Source: Candidatus Thorarchaeota archaeon (GTDB lineage Archaea; Asgardarchaeota; Thorarchaeia; Thorarchaeales; Thorarchaeaceae). From it: a stretch of 11,448 bases of DNA. A program made the position numbers and the translations under genes. Location of the stretch: the NCBI GenBank assembly GCA_020355105.1, contig CP070658.1, positions 2,180,574-2,192,021 of the forward strand, given 5' to 3'. Shown piece after piece: positions 1-6,330 of this stretch. The notes under the pieces were generated by a model that was given only the letters and a program-made list of their open reading frames with translations, searched no databases and was not told where the DNA came from. Every line of letters starts with the position of its first letter. Position 1 is the first letter of the stretch.

Positions 1-263
1 CCTTCTCATTCGAATCGAAACCGGCACCTGGTTGTCTTGTCAGTGGTTGTCCCTCACAACTTGCTCTTGCTTGTTACGTCAATTCTGGGACTGTTCTGAT
101 CGCAGAGCTGCGAACAAGGATCGGCAGATGATTGTCGCTCTGTTCTTCAATACGCACTCGGCCATTGTTCCATTTCTTGTCGCTGACACACGGTAGCAGC
201 TGGAATCCCAATTCATTGTTGGTTGACTTCCATATCATTGTTCAGGTCTGATCTCTCACTTTG
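1..263. other. Left-edge stretch without a supported gene
   Basis: This stretch lies downstream of the subunit I gene and reaches the window edge. All three rightward frames meet a stop within about 200 bases and none gives a recognisable protein tail. On the minus strand an ATG at 238 opens a 54-codon frame ending with TAA at 74-76. It has no clear ribosome-binding site and no family I recognise, so I do not call it a gene. No hairpin with a T-tract was found that would terminate the subunit I transcript, so that mRNA may continue leftward out of the window. Confidence 0.4.
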
Positions 264-2456
264 TCAAGATACTGCATAGCTTTCTTGAACCTGAGTTGCC
301 GCCATTGATGTCGTGTACAGACGTCGCGCCTTGAAAGGCATGAAAGCCACTCCACCTGCATGGAAGAACTTGGAGAACCATTCCACGAAATGTAGCCTGA
401 GTGTATTCATGAATGCGAGCATGCCCTCTAGTATTCCTACAATGAAGGTACCAATGATTGCGCCAAGCAGGGGCAGATGTGGTGTATGTGGAGCACCAAC
501 AGTTTGCGGATGAACTTCATGCGGAATCAATTCAACTCCAAAGAGTGATAGCTCGGGGAATGGTATGTATATTATCGCGGGAATGAGTGTGAAGAGAACA
601 CCGCTGAGAATCACATGGACTGTATTAAGGGCAAAAATCCGTGCATAGCTGACGGTATGACTAATCATGCCTATTGCATACTCCAAAAACAGGACTGCGC
701 CGTCCATGCCTCCTTTGAAAGATGCCACAGCCATGATTATCATGGGTGCAATGAATGTAAACAGTGAGAAGTACAGAGGTGCGATCCCAGAAGCCAGATA
801 CACTCCATTGTTCGCAATGCCATAGCCTATGCCCGAAATCGGAACCCAAAGATACACTTGGCCAGCAGTGCTGAACCAGTTATTGACACTGCTGTAGCTT
901 ACGCCGAATAGCAGATTAATGAATCCATAGTATAGGATAAGATAGGAAATGCCTACTATTGCTTCACGACGCTCATGATACTTGAGTTTGGTGTAGATAT
1001 TCAGAATAATGCCAAGCATGATGTGGATGGCACCGATCTCTATTGAAAGCTTAAGCATGTGTGCAGCTCTATAGGGATTTGCAATCATGTGGCCATGCCC
1101 ATCATCGATGTAATGAGCGAAGGTAGGCCATAATGGCTCGAATACTGTTTCAGCACCGAAGAAGCTCCCAAACAAGAATCCACCAATTATGGCAAAGATG
1201 CCCATCATGATGAGCCCTTCAGCTCCAGACTGAAGATAGCCCATAATCTGACCCCAGTCATCTCCACGCCTCTTAGCTCGCACACCTGCGAGGCCAATCA
1301 GAAGAATCAGTAGTCCTTGCCCAATATCTGCAAAGATGAATCCGAAGATTATGGGAAATGACAGAAACATTACTTTGGTGGGATCGAGATCGTGTCGCGA
1401 TGGTATTCCGAAAGCTGTCACTACGTCTTCAGTGGGGGCCATAGCAGAAGGATTGTCAAGATAGGTAGGCGCCTCGTGTTCTGCGAAGTCTGGATGCTCG
1501 AATTTGATGTCAACAACAGCGCCTGTCGTTTCACGAAGAACACTCTCGAACTCCTCCTCAGTGCCTACTGGTATCCACCCCCAAGCCTTCACTGACTGCT
1601 CTGTGTAGACCAAGTACCTTTTAGCCTCAACTCTTCTCGTTTCAATAGCTAAAATCTCCCACGCTGCCAGAATCTTCGGTCCCCATTCACGAGCAATGTT
1701 CTTCTTACGTGCCCTAAAGCTCGAGAGCTCCTCCTCAAGTTCAGTGATCTTCTGTTCTGCTTTCTCAACAACACGTTCTGGTTGTCCCTCGGCTCCCTCA
1801 GGCATTACAAAAGACTCGAACTCCATCGCCGAGAGGATGCGTTCAACTGCATCTCTCCTCTCAATAGGAATACTCAATGTTGCTACTGATACGCCTCGCT
1901 TCAATGGGAGATGTTTGAATGCGAAGGCATCCTCAGTGACCTCCCTGATGCTCCATTCCAACTGTGAAACACGACCGGTAGGTAGCACTCCAGCAGTGCT
2001 GAAGGTAAAGTCTGTCGCTCCTAGCCTCCTGGGATCAATCCCTAATGGTTTGAGAGATAATGCAACATCCCTGATTGCCTGTTGTTTGTCCAGCTCGAAC
2101 TTGGCAGCCGCAAATTCAGTGTCAATCTCTAGCAGCTCAGGTTCAACGGACTGAATAACATCAGAAGCGTATTGTATTGAGTCAGTTATCTTGCGGTCAT
2201 CAATTTCGATTTTGGGCCCAGCCCGCCTGGATGAATCAAGACCCAAAGAATCAATCATCTTCATGATCCTATCTAGAGCCACAAAGACCGTTTCCTCATC
2301 GCGCGATCTCTTGACATCAACAATGGATGCGTGTTGAGTGACATCAATAAACTCGAATAGTCCAAACGCCTGAAGGGCTAAGAGGACTTCACGTTCATAG
2401 TCCTTGTGAGAAACGACCCTTGCAACAATCATCTCTGCGGGGCTCAGCAAGCCCAT
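264..2456 (-). CDS. atpI: A-type ATP synthase subunit I (a subunit)
   Basis: This is the membrane stator subunit that forms the ion half-channels beside the K ring and anchors the peripheral stalks. The protein is 730 residues from the chosen start. Residues 1-360 form the soluble arm: a ferredoxin-like start, then long coiled coil around residues 230-285. About eight membrane helices follow. The family motif FGFIFADIGQG lies at about 371-381. The essential channel arginine is in SYARIFALN (about R606), and the ending LRLHFVEWFSKFF is typical of the family. The open frame extends to a TTG at 2591, but I chose the ATG at 2454-2456 because MGLLSPAEMIVARVV matches the usual N-terminus and GGGTGAT sits just upstream. 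The gene is divergent from H-E and separate from C-K. Identity is firm. Confidence 0.95.
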   Translation of the reverse strand: MGLLSPAEMIVARVVSHKDYEREVLLALQAFGLFEFIDVTQHASIVDVKRSRDEETVFVALDRIMKMIDSLGLDSSRRAGPKIEIDDRKITDSIQYASDVIQSVEPELLEIDTEFAAAKFELDKQQAIRDVALSLKPLGIDPRRLGATDFTFSTAGVLPTGRVSQLEWSIREVTEDAFAFKHLPLKRGVSVATLSIPIERRDAVERILSAMEFESFVMPEGAEGQPERVVEKAEQKITELEEELSSFRARKKNIAREWGPKILAAWEILAIETRRVEAKRYLVYTEQSVKAWGWIPVGTEEEFESVLRETTGAVVDIKFEHPDFAEHEAPTYLDNPSAMAPTEDVVTAFGIPSRHDLDPTKVMFLSFPIIFGFIFADIGQGLLILLIGLAGVRAKRRGDDWGQIMGYLQSGAEGLIMMGIFAIIGGFLFGSFFGAETVFEPLWPTFAHYIDDGHGHMIANPYRAAHMLKLSIEIGAIHIMLGIILNIYTKLKYHERREAIVGISYLILYYGFINLLFGVSYSSVNNWFSTAGQVYLWVPISGIGYGIANNGVYLASGIAPLYFSLFTFIAPMIIMAVASFKGGMDGAVLFLEYAIGMISHTVSYARIFALNTVHVILSGVLFTLIPAIIYIPFPELSLFGVELIPHEVHPQTVGAPHTPHLPLLGAIIGTFIVGILEGMLAFMNTLRLHFVEWFSKFFHAGGVAFMPFKARRLYTTSMAATQVQESYAVS

Positions 2457-2460
2457 ATCT

Positions 2461-2467
2461 ATCACCC
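2461..2467 (-). promoter_or_regulatory. Ribosome-binding site deciding the atpI start
   Basis: On the minus strand GGGTGAT lies 4 bases before the ATG at 2456 and matches the archaeal anti-Shine-Dalgarno complement GGAGGTGAT in six of seven positions. No comparable site precedes the TTG at 2591. This supports the shorter 730-residue protein. Confidence 0.65.
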
Positions 2468-2650
2468 TTTGGTTAAAGTCGACTCCTTCTGAATCTAGCA
2501 GGAAGCCAGTTAGATTGTGCCATTTCATGGCAAAGATAAACGTTGTGAAAGGCAAGCCGATAGTCAAGTCGTGTTCTGTAACAAAGGTCAATCTTTATCA
2601 GGGGTATTAGAAGTGAAAACGACACCCTGCTAGAGGTGAGGAATGCAGTA
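2468..2650. promoter_or_regulatory. Divergent promoter region between atpI and the H-E unit
   Basis: This gap should hold promoters for both directions. On the minus strand TTTATCTTTG (2531-2540) is the best TATA-like box for atpI and would give a leader of roughly 50 bases. On the plus strand CTTTATCA (2593-2600) is a candidate for the H-E unit, with a start near 2620-2625 just before the Shine-Dalgarno GAGGTGAG at 2633-2640. Both calls rest on eye matching only. Confidence 0.35.
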
Positions 2651-2974
2651 ATGAGTGCTGCTCACGAAGAGATTGACCAAATCCATGAGGCTGAAGAAGC
2701 TGCGAACAAGCAGCTGAAAGAAGCAGAAGCCCGCGCGAAAAAGATTCGAGAGAACGCGGAGAAAGAAGCGAAGGAGATAATTGAGAACGCGGAGAAGGAG
2801 GCGAAGATGGCTGCTCAGCGTTCGAGAGATGGACTCCAGGCCAGAAGATTGGAGATTGAACAGAAGGTCCAGAAAGAAACTGAGAAGCAGATTTCAGAGA
2901 TTGAGGACTCAGCTCGTGGCCAAGTTAAGAAAGCCGTTGACATTGTCTATAAGGTGGTTACGGGGGAGGAATGA
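2651..2974 (+). CDS. ahaH: A-type ATP synthase subunit H (peripheral stalk)
   Basis: Subunit H (called G in some V/A-type enzymes) pairs with subunit E to form the peripheral stalk that resists rotation between the A/B head and subunit I. From the ATG at 2651 the product is 107 residues, the usual size. It is almost all charged helix rich in Glu, Lys, Ala and Arg, with no membrane segment. An 11-residue repeat pattern is visible, most clearly IRENAEKEAKE then IIENAEKEAKM at residues 32-53. I chose ATG 2651 over the in-frame GTG at 2636 because GAGGTGAG (2633-2640) overlaps that GTG and sits 10 bases before the ATG. The stop at 2972-2974 is 4 bases before the E start, so the two are surely cotranscribed and made in step. 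Low-complexity coiled coil makes sequence recognition weak, but position next to E makes the call good. Confidence 0.88.
   Translation: MSAAHEEIDQIHEAEEAANKQLKEAEARAKKIRENAEKEAKEIIENAEKEAKMAAQRSRDGLQARRLEIEQKVQKETEKQISEIEDSARGQVKKAVDIVYKVVTGEE
2750..2806 (+). repeat. 33-base-period direct repeat inside subunit H
   Basis: Two 24-base copies (2750-2773 and 2783-2806) differ at only two positions and are offset by exactly 33 bases. They encode ENAEKEAK twice, 11 residues apart. The period equals one hendecad of a right-handed coiled coil, the architecture known for V/A-type peripheral stalks. Confidence 0.8.
2962..2970 (+). promoter_or_regulatory. Ribosome-binding site for atpE
   Basis: GGGGGAGGA lies inside the last codons of subunit H and ends 8 bases before the ATG at 2979. 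It fixes the start of subunit E, whose reading frame stays open for a further 66 codons upstream across subunit H. Confidence 0.7.
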
Positions 2975-2978
2975 TAAC

Positions 2979-3605
2979 ATGGAAGGAGTCAACAACATCA
3001 TCAAGATAATCAATTCCAAAACCAAGAATGAGTGCGACAGAATCATCGCTGAGGCCGAGGAATTCAAGAAGCAACGCCTTGAGAAGGCGAGGAATCGTGC
3101 CAAGAAAATCACTGAGGAGATTGCAGGAAGAGCTGAGCGCGAAACTGATGCAGAAGTTGCCAAGTACCACGCTAGTGCCAAGCTCCAGGCAAAATACCGC
3201 CTTCTTGAACGCAAAGAGGCAATCATGAACGAGGTTTTCGAAGCTGCGTGGGACAACCTTCAGAAGAGTGTTCTCGAAAAGAAATACGACAAGACTGTCT
3301 TCAACCTAGCTGTCGATGGTGCTGGCTCTCTTCAGGAGCCAGACATTGAGCTAGTCCTACCTGTAGGACAAAAGGTCAGCCTCGGTGTGGATGAGCTCGC
3401 AAAGACAATCTCGAAAGAAACAGGCGTCAAGACAAACGTGAGCATTTCAAAGGACACCATCAGAGCCACTGGCGGAGTGATTGTTCGAACCAAAGATAGC
3501 ACAAAATCAGTAGATAATACATACGACGCCAGAAAAGAACGGTTTGATGACTCATTGAGGGATCGAGTAGCATCCGTCCTCTTTCCAAAGAAGGGATCTG
3601 AGTAG
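2979..3605 (+). CDS. atpE: A-type ATP synthase subunit E (peripheral stalk)
   Basis: Subunit E partners with H in the stator stalk and caps the top of subunit B. The protein is 208 residues, normal for the vATP-synt_E family. Residues 1 to about 100 are a long charged helix that would coil with H. Residues 101-208 form the globular head-binding domain, with the family signature GGVIVRTKD at 165-173 followed by VDNTYDARKER at 178-188 and a closing DRVASVLF. The start is set by a strong Shine-Dalgarno 8 bases upstream; the longer in-frame opening from 2781 is the shadow of subunit H. It is the last gene of the two-gene H-E unit, with a hairpin terminator beginning at its own stop codon. It converges with subunit K, 45 bases away. 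Confidence 0.95.
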   Translation: MEGVNNIIKIINSKTKNECDRIIAEAEEFKKQRLEKARNRAKKITEEIAGRAERETDAEVAKYHASAKLQAKYRLLERKEAIMNEVFEAAWDNLQKSVLEKKYDKTVFNLAVDGAGSLQEPDIELVLPVGQKVSLGVDELAKTISKETGVKTNVSISKDTIRATGGVIVRTKDSTKSVDNTYDARKERFDDSLRDRVASVLFPKKGSE

Positions 3606-3649
3606 AGGAAATGGGTTACTCCCATCCATCCTCTACTAGAGTTGTTTTT
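3601..3649 (+). terminator. Hairpin plus T-tract terminator after H-E
   Basis: AGTAGAGGA (3601-3609) pairs perfectly with TCCTCTACT (3629-3637). Nested inside, ATGGG (3611-3615) pairs with CCCAT (3621-3625) around a 5-base loop. A T-rich tract, GTTGTTTTTC, follows at 3641-3650. The stem begins within the last sense codon of atpE and the T-tract abuts the reverse-strand stop of atpK at 3651. The T-tract is on the plus-strand side only, so it should mainly end the H-E transcript, though the hairpin can form in the opposing RNA too. Confidence 0.7.
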
Positions 3650-3650
3650 C

Positions 3651-4040
3651 TTAACCAATGAGGCTCGAAATCGACCCAATGAGTAGAAACGCAATGACGA
3701 AACCGTAGATAGCAACAGCCTCAATGAGCACGACATAGAGAATGCTCTTGCCAAAGGTTTCTGGCTTCTCTGTGATTGCGCCTAATGCTGCTGCAGATGC
3801 AGTGCCCATACCCAAGGAAGCGCCAATACCCGCAAGGCCAATAGCAAGACCTGCACCGATTGCAAGACCAAGAATGGCCAAACCAGCACCCTCAGTGGTT
3901 TGCAGTGGCACAAATCCAGAACCTGGCACACCAAGCGCCTTGACAGGGGTAGGTGCATAGAACGCTGCTGCCAAGATGGCGCATACAACTGCTCCCAATC
4001 CTAGCATCAATATGTTGGTAGTCCATGTATTGATTTTCAC
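3651..4040 (-). CDS. atpK: A-type ATP synthase subunit K (proteolipid, ring subunit)
   Basis: Subunit K forms the rotating membrane ring that carries the coupling ion. From a GTG at 4038-4040 the protein is 129 residues. A first hydrophobic segment (about residues 8-30) ends in small residues and may be a leader that is cleaved, as known for some V/A-type proteolipids. It is followed by one classical hairpin: helix 1 rich in Gly/Ala (about 50-88), a polar loop AITEKPETFGK, and helix 2 VVLIEAVAIYGFVIAFLL holding the ion-binding Glu at about 107. A TTG at 4062-4064 opens the frame 8 codons earlier, but the GGAGG site lies between the two and is 10 bases before the GTG, so I prefer GTG. It follows subunit C in the same direction and sits beside a tandem duplication of the C-gene tail. 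Confidence 0.93.
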   Translation of the reverse strand: MKINTWTTNILMLGLGAVVCAILAAAFYAPTPVKALGVPGSGFVPLQTTEGAGLAILGLAIGAGLAIGLAGIGASLGMGTASAAALGAITEKPETFGKSILYVVLIEAVAIYGFVIAFLLIGSISSLIG

Positions 4041-4043
4041 TGA

Positions 4044-4178
4044 ATGTTGTCCTCCAGTTGCCAAACTGTAATCATTCTCTGACGTTTTCGGGTAATTCTC
4101 CTCTTTCTAAATGTTGCCCTCCGGTCACCATATTGTAATCATTCGCCTGATGTTTTCGGGAGACTCTCCTCTTTCTAA
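4044..4178. repeat. Imperfect tandem duplication at the atpC-atpK junction
   Basis: Copy one spans 4044-4110 and copy two 4111-4178, directly adjacent. By hand alignment they agree at about 56 of 68 positions, with one single-base gap. Copy two holds the last coding bases of atpC (ending MITIW and a TGA) plus a GGAGG site. Copy one is the same segment moved downstream: in the atpC frame it would read LERGELPENVRE and then stop because of the one-base gap, and its GGAGG is the ribosome-binding site actually used by atpK. The spacer between the two genes is therefore largely a decayed copy of the gene end. Confidence 0.85.
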
Positions 4179-5192
4179 ACCTACCGCAATGGAACGGATG
4201 TTACGAATCTCGAAGTACTTCAGGTTGAAGAAGCCCAAGACAGTCCCGATGTGGAATGGAAAAGCGGTCAGTTGGAGCATCACCTTCTTGGCTATGTAGT
4301 CCCCGATTGCCAGCTCGACCTCGGACAGATCATTGGTTTCTTCGTATATTCTTGCCAACCTTCCCGCAAGCTGAGCGTATCTTGTTGTCCCAAGCCTATT
4401 CAACACTTCGCGCCAGTTGGCACCGACCTGGATGATCTCAAGTAATGCCTGAGACTTTCGGGTGAAACGGACAAGAGAGAGGTCGACCACCCGTGACTCA
4501 AGCAGGAGAGCCAGAGCCCGAATGATGGTCAGAACATTCCTCAGGTCAACCCTTGCCTCCAAGACACCCAAGACTCGCTCCTTCTCTCCACTGGGAAAGT
4601 CTGCCAAAGCATCGAGCACAGTCCTAAGATACCACTCTTCCACGGCCACCTCGAGAGGTGCAGTAGATTCAAACTCCTCATATGCTGGGAATCTAGTCAA
4701 GAGTGCAATCTTGACATCCCAGTAGGGCAGGACGTCAACGGCCTTTCTCACAGAACCGGAATCAACTATTTGCTCGAACTCCGTTGCCTGCTCTGGCGAC
4801 GTAGGTACAAGAAACTTCAGTATCTCGTCCCGGTCCAAATCCACGTGAAGTCCTCTGATAATTGACTTAATGCTATCAGCCAAGAACATGTTCAGGTATG
4901 TCTGAGTGAAATCCCGCACTCTACCGGTCAGGGTCCGGGTCAGTCTGTAGCTCACGTCTGCGAAGTCATTGGACAGGACAAGTCCTAGCTCAGCCGGCTC
5001 TGGAACTCGTTGGGCGAACTGGCTTGAGATTAGCGGACCATAGTAAGTACTGCCAAGTCCTCTGATGAAATCCTCGTAGGTTGCAGACTGCAGAAGCCGT
5101 TCATAGTCGCCAACAGTCAAGAACCGCGACTTCAGACCTCTGATTCGTGCGTTTATGTAGCCATATTCGTTTGCAGCCCGTGAGGCCATCAT
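4125..5192 (-). CDS. atpC: A-type ATP synthase subunit C (rotor connector)
   Basis: Subunit C (homologue of V-ATPase subunit d) is the funnel-shaped soluble protein that sits on the K ring and links it to the central shaft subunits D and F. The product is 355 residues, within the family range, all helical with no membrane segment. The N-terminus YGYINARIRGLKSRFLT and the segment TYEDFIRGLGSTYYG are typical of the family, as are EARVDLRNVLTIIRAL in the middle and FNLKYFEIRNIRSIAVG near the end. Two adjacent ATGs (5190-5192 and 5187-5189) are possible starts. AAGGTG lies 4 or 7 bases upstream respectively, so the second may be the one used; I report the first. It is followed by subunit K in the same direction. 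Its 3' end is the source of a tandem duplication. Confidence 0.95.
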   Translation of the reverse strand: MMASRAANEYGYINARIRGLKSRFLTVGDYERLLQSATYEDFIRGLGSTYYGPLISSQFAQRVPEPAELGLVLSNDFADVSYRLTRTLTGRVRDFTQTYLNMFLADSIKSIIRGLHVDLDRDEILKFLVPTSPEQATEFEQIVDSGSVRKAVDVLPYWDVKIALLTRFPAYEEFESTAPLEVAVEEWYLRTVLDALADFPSGEKERVLGVLEARVDLRNVLTIIRALALLLESRVVDLSLVRFTRKSQALLEIIQVGANWREVLNRLGTTRYAQLAGRLARIYEETNDLSEVELAIGDYIAKKVMLQLTAFPFHIGTVLGFFNLKYFEIRNIRSIAVGLERGESPENIRRMITIW

Positions 5193-5255
5193 GAAACACC
5201 TTGGTTATCCATTTGCGGGGATGACGAGTTCACAATGCAGCCATCATTTAAGGTT
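5193..5255. promoter_or_regulatory. Divergent promoter between atpC and the four-helix protein gene
   Basis: ATTTAAG at 5246-5252 is nearly symmetrical and could act as a TATA box in both directions. Leftward it would start transcription near 5223, giving atpC a leader of about 30 bases that includes its AAGGTG site. Rightward it would start near 5275, downstream of the ATG at 5235, which would favour translation of the neighbour from 5340. This is inference from spacing only. Confidence 0.3.
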
Positions 5256-5924
5256 GACGAAGAGTGTGTGCCGTCCAACTCCCTGAATAGTAGAAGAATT
5301 CAAATAACGGAACAAGCACTTGACTCTCAGTTGGTCGCCATGACAGAAGAAAGTGAAGAACTAGCACGCACGAGAGATGAGTACTTCAATCTGGGAGCAA
5401 TCTTCAGGAACTCGGCTACAATTACCTTTGTTATTCAGATAGCTGCAGTGATTCTGATGGTGGGTTCGCTTACTGCGTACGCAATTGGCGACCTGTTCCT
5501 CGCGCTCGATCCTGACCTGCAGATACTTCTGCTATTGATCGTCAGCATAATATTTCTGGTAATCTTCTTAGCAGCCATCAGTGTCTTCATCCGATTTTCG
5601 AGGAAGATTGGGAATGCAGTTGTTGGTCCGGGGATTGAGAAGGTGCCATTCAACACCCCAAGGGTCAAGACAGTCGTAGTGATGTACGGAGTCCTGGTAA
5701 CGCTGATGGCCATTACAGGATTGTACATCTGGTATCTGGTTGATCTGAACTTCCTAGTTCCATTCACGGCTCAGCATGCTTCGCTGCGTCTGTTTGGACT
5801 AGCGCTTGGTGGATTTGTGGTAGCCCTTCTTGTCCAGATAATCGTGGCCGGAGTGGGCCGAAGCGCCACTCGTATCATCATTGAAGTCCTAGACGCAGAT
5901 GACGATGATGAGTTCATGAGGTAG
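5235..5924 (+). CDS. Four-helix membrane protein of unknown function
   Basis: I do not recognise a family. The 229-residue product has a polar N-terminus of about 60 residues and four strong membrane segments at about 62-84, 95-120, 145-168 and 184-207. Helices 2 and 3 are joined by a basic-flanked loop (FSRKIGNAVVGPG), and a short tail ends in the acidic run DADDDDEF. No catalytic motif, signal peptide or transporter signature is visible. The start is uncertain: the ATG at 5235 gives the longest frame, but the ATG at 5340 gives a 194-residue protein beginning MTEESEELARTRDEYF and may fit the promoter better. Neither has a good ribosome-binding site. The gene is divergent from atpC and its end overlaps the AtpZ-like gene by 11 bases, so a role with the ATP synthase membrane sector is possible but unproven. 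Confidence 0.8.
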   Translation: MQPSFKVDEECVPSNSLNSRRIQITEQALDSQLVAMTEESEELARTRDEYFNLGAIFRNSATITFVIQIAAVILMVGSLTAYAIGDLFLALDPDLQILLLLIVSIIFLVIFLAAISVFIRFSRKIGNAVVGPGIEKVPFNTPRVKTVVVMYGVLVTLMAITGLYIWYLVDLNFLVPFTAQHASLRLFGLALGGFVVALLVQIIVAGVGRSATRIIIEVLDADDDDEFMR

Positions 5925-6252
5925 ATTGCTCGGTTTCATCTTTCCCTGGGAGGTCAAACTCTTCATAGATCTCTTCCGGAGGAGGGGCGTATGTCCGCTT
6001 CTCCGTTACCTTATGCTCTAGTCTATCGTAGTAGCCAATTGTGACGTAGACGCTGTATACGCCGAAGACAAACCCAACCAGAGCGCCTATGATTGCGCCC
6101 GTTGTAGCCCCTGCTGGCCCCCACATCGATGATCCAAGAAAACTGCCAACGTATAGGAGAATGATGACAGAGCACGGTAGTTCAGAACCTACCGCAAGCC
6201 ATCGTCCCATTCCGGCGAGACCAGACTGCTTACTCTCGTCCGACTGACTCAT
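5914..6252 (-). CDS. AtpZ/AtpI-like ATP synthase accessory membrane protein
   Basis: The product is 112 residues: a polar start, two membrane helices at about 18-40 and 50-70, and a charged tail with Pro-rich YAPPPEEIYEEFDLPG. The helical hairpin reads LAVGSELPCSVIILLYVGSFLG then GPAGATTGAIIGALVGFVFGVYSVY, with the Gly spacing and closing GFxxGVYS of the AtpZ/AtpI (ATPase_gene1) family. In bacteria those proteins are encoded at the head of F-type ATP synthase operons and help assemble the c ring. The match is by eye on a short hydrophobic sequence, so the family call is moderate. The ATG at 6250-6252 has AGGTG 8 bases upstream. It meets the four-helix gene tail to tail with an 11-base overlap and is divergent from the racemase gene. 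The nearby subunits C and K make a ring-assembly role plausible. Confidence 0.7.
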   Translation of the reverse strand: MSQSDESKQSGLAGMGRWLAVGSELPCSVIILLYVGSFLGSSMWGPAGATTGAIIGALVGFVFGVYSVYVTIGYYDRLEHKVTEKRTYAPPPEEIYEEFDLPGKDETEQSTS

Positions 6253-6330
6253 CTACAGCACACCTAGCAGGCGCGCATAAAAGCAATCTCTGACTTAAGC
6301 CTGTTGAAGTGCAGCTGGGTCAACGCTTTT
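6253..6330. promoter_or_regulatory. Divergent promoter between the AtpZ-like gene and larA-like gene
   Basis: CATAAAAG at 6276-6283 is a TATA-like box that could serve either strand. Leftward, its centre is about 28 bases before the AtpZ-like ATG, implying an almost leaderless transcript, which conflicts with the AGGTG site (6261-6265 on the minus strand). ACTTAAGC at 6293-6300 is a second candidate for the rightward gene, starting near 6322. I cannot choose between them. Confidence 0.3.

Noticed and set aside
74..238. Minus-strand 54-codon ORF downstream of atpI
   Set aside because: No ribosome-binding site, no recognisable family and a length well within chance for this stretch.
1696..2154. 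152-codon plus-strand ORF opposite atpI
   Set aside because: Ser-rich shadow of a strongly supported minus-strand gene, with no ribosome-binding site or domain.
2457..2591. N-terminal extension of subunit I to a TTG start
   Set aside because: The 45 extra residues do not look like the family, and a good GGGTGAT site precedes the internal ATG at 2456.
2781..2978. 66-codon upstream extension of subunit E
   Set aside because: It is the shifted-frame reading of subunit H; its Arg-rich composition is an artefact and the real Shine-Dalgarno is at 2962-2970.
3332..3754. 140-codon minus-strand ORF spanning the end of E and K
   Set aside because: It overlaps two well-supported genes in other frames and contains the terminator hairpin.
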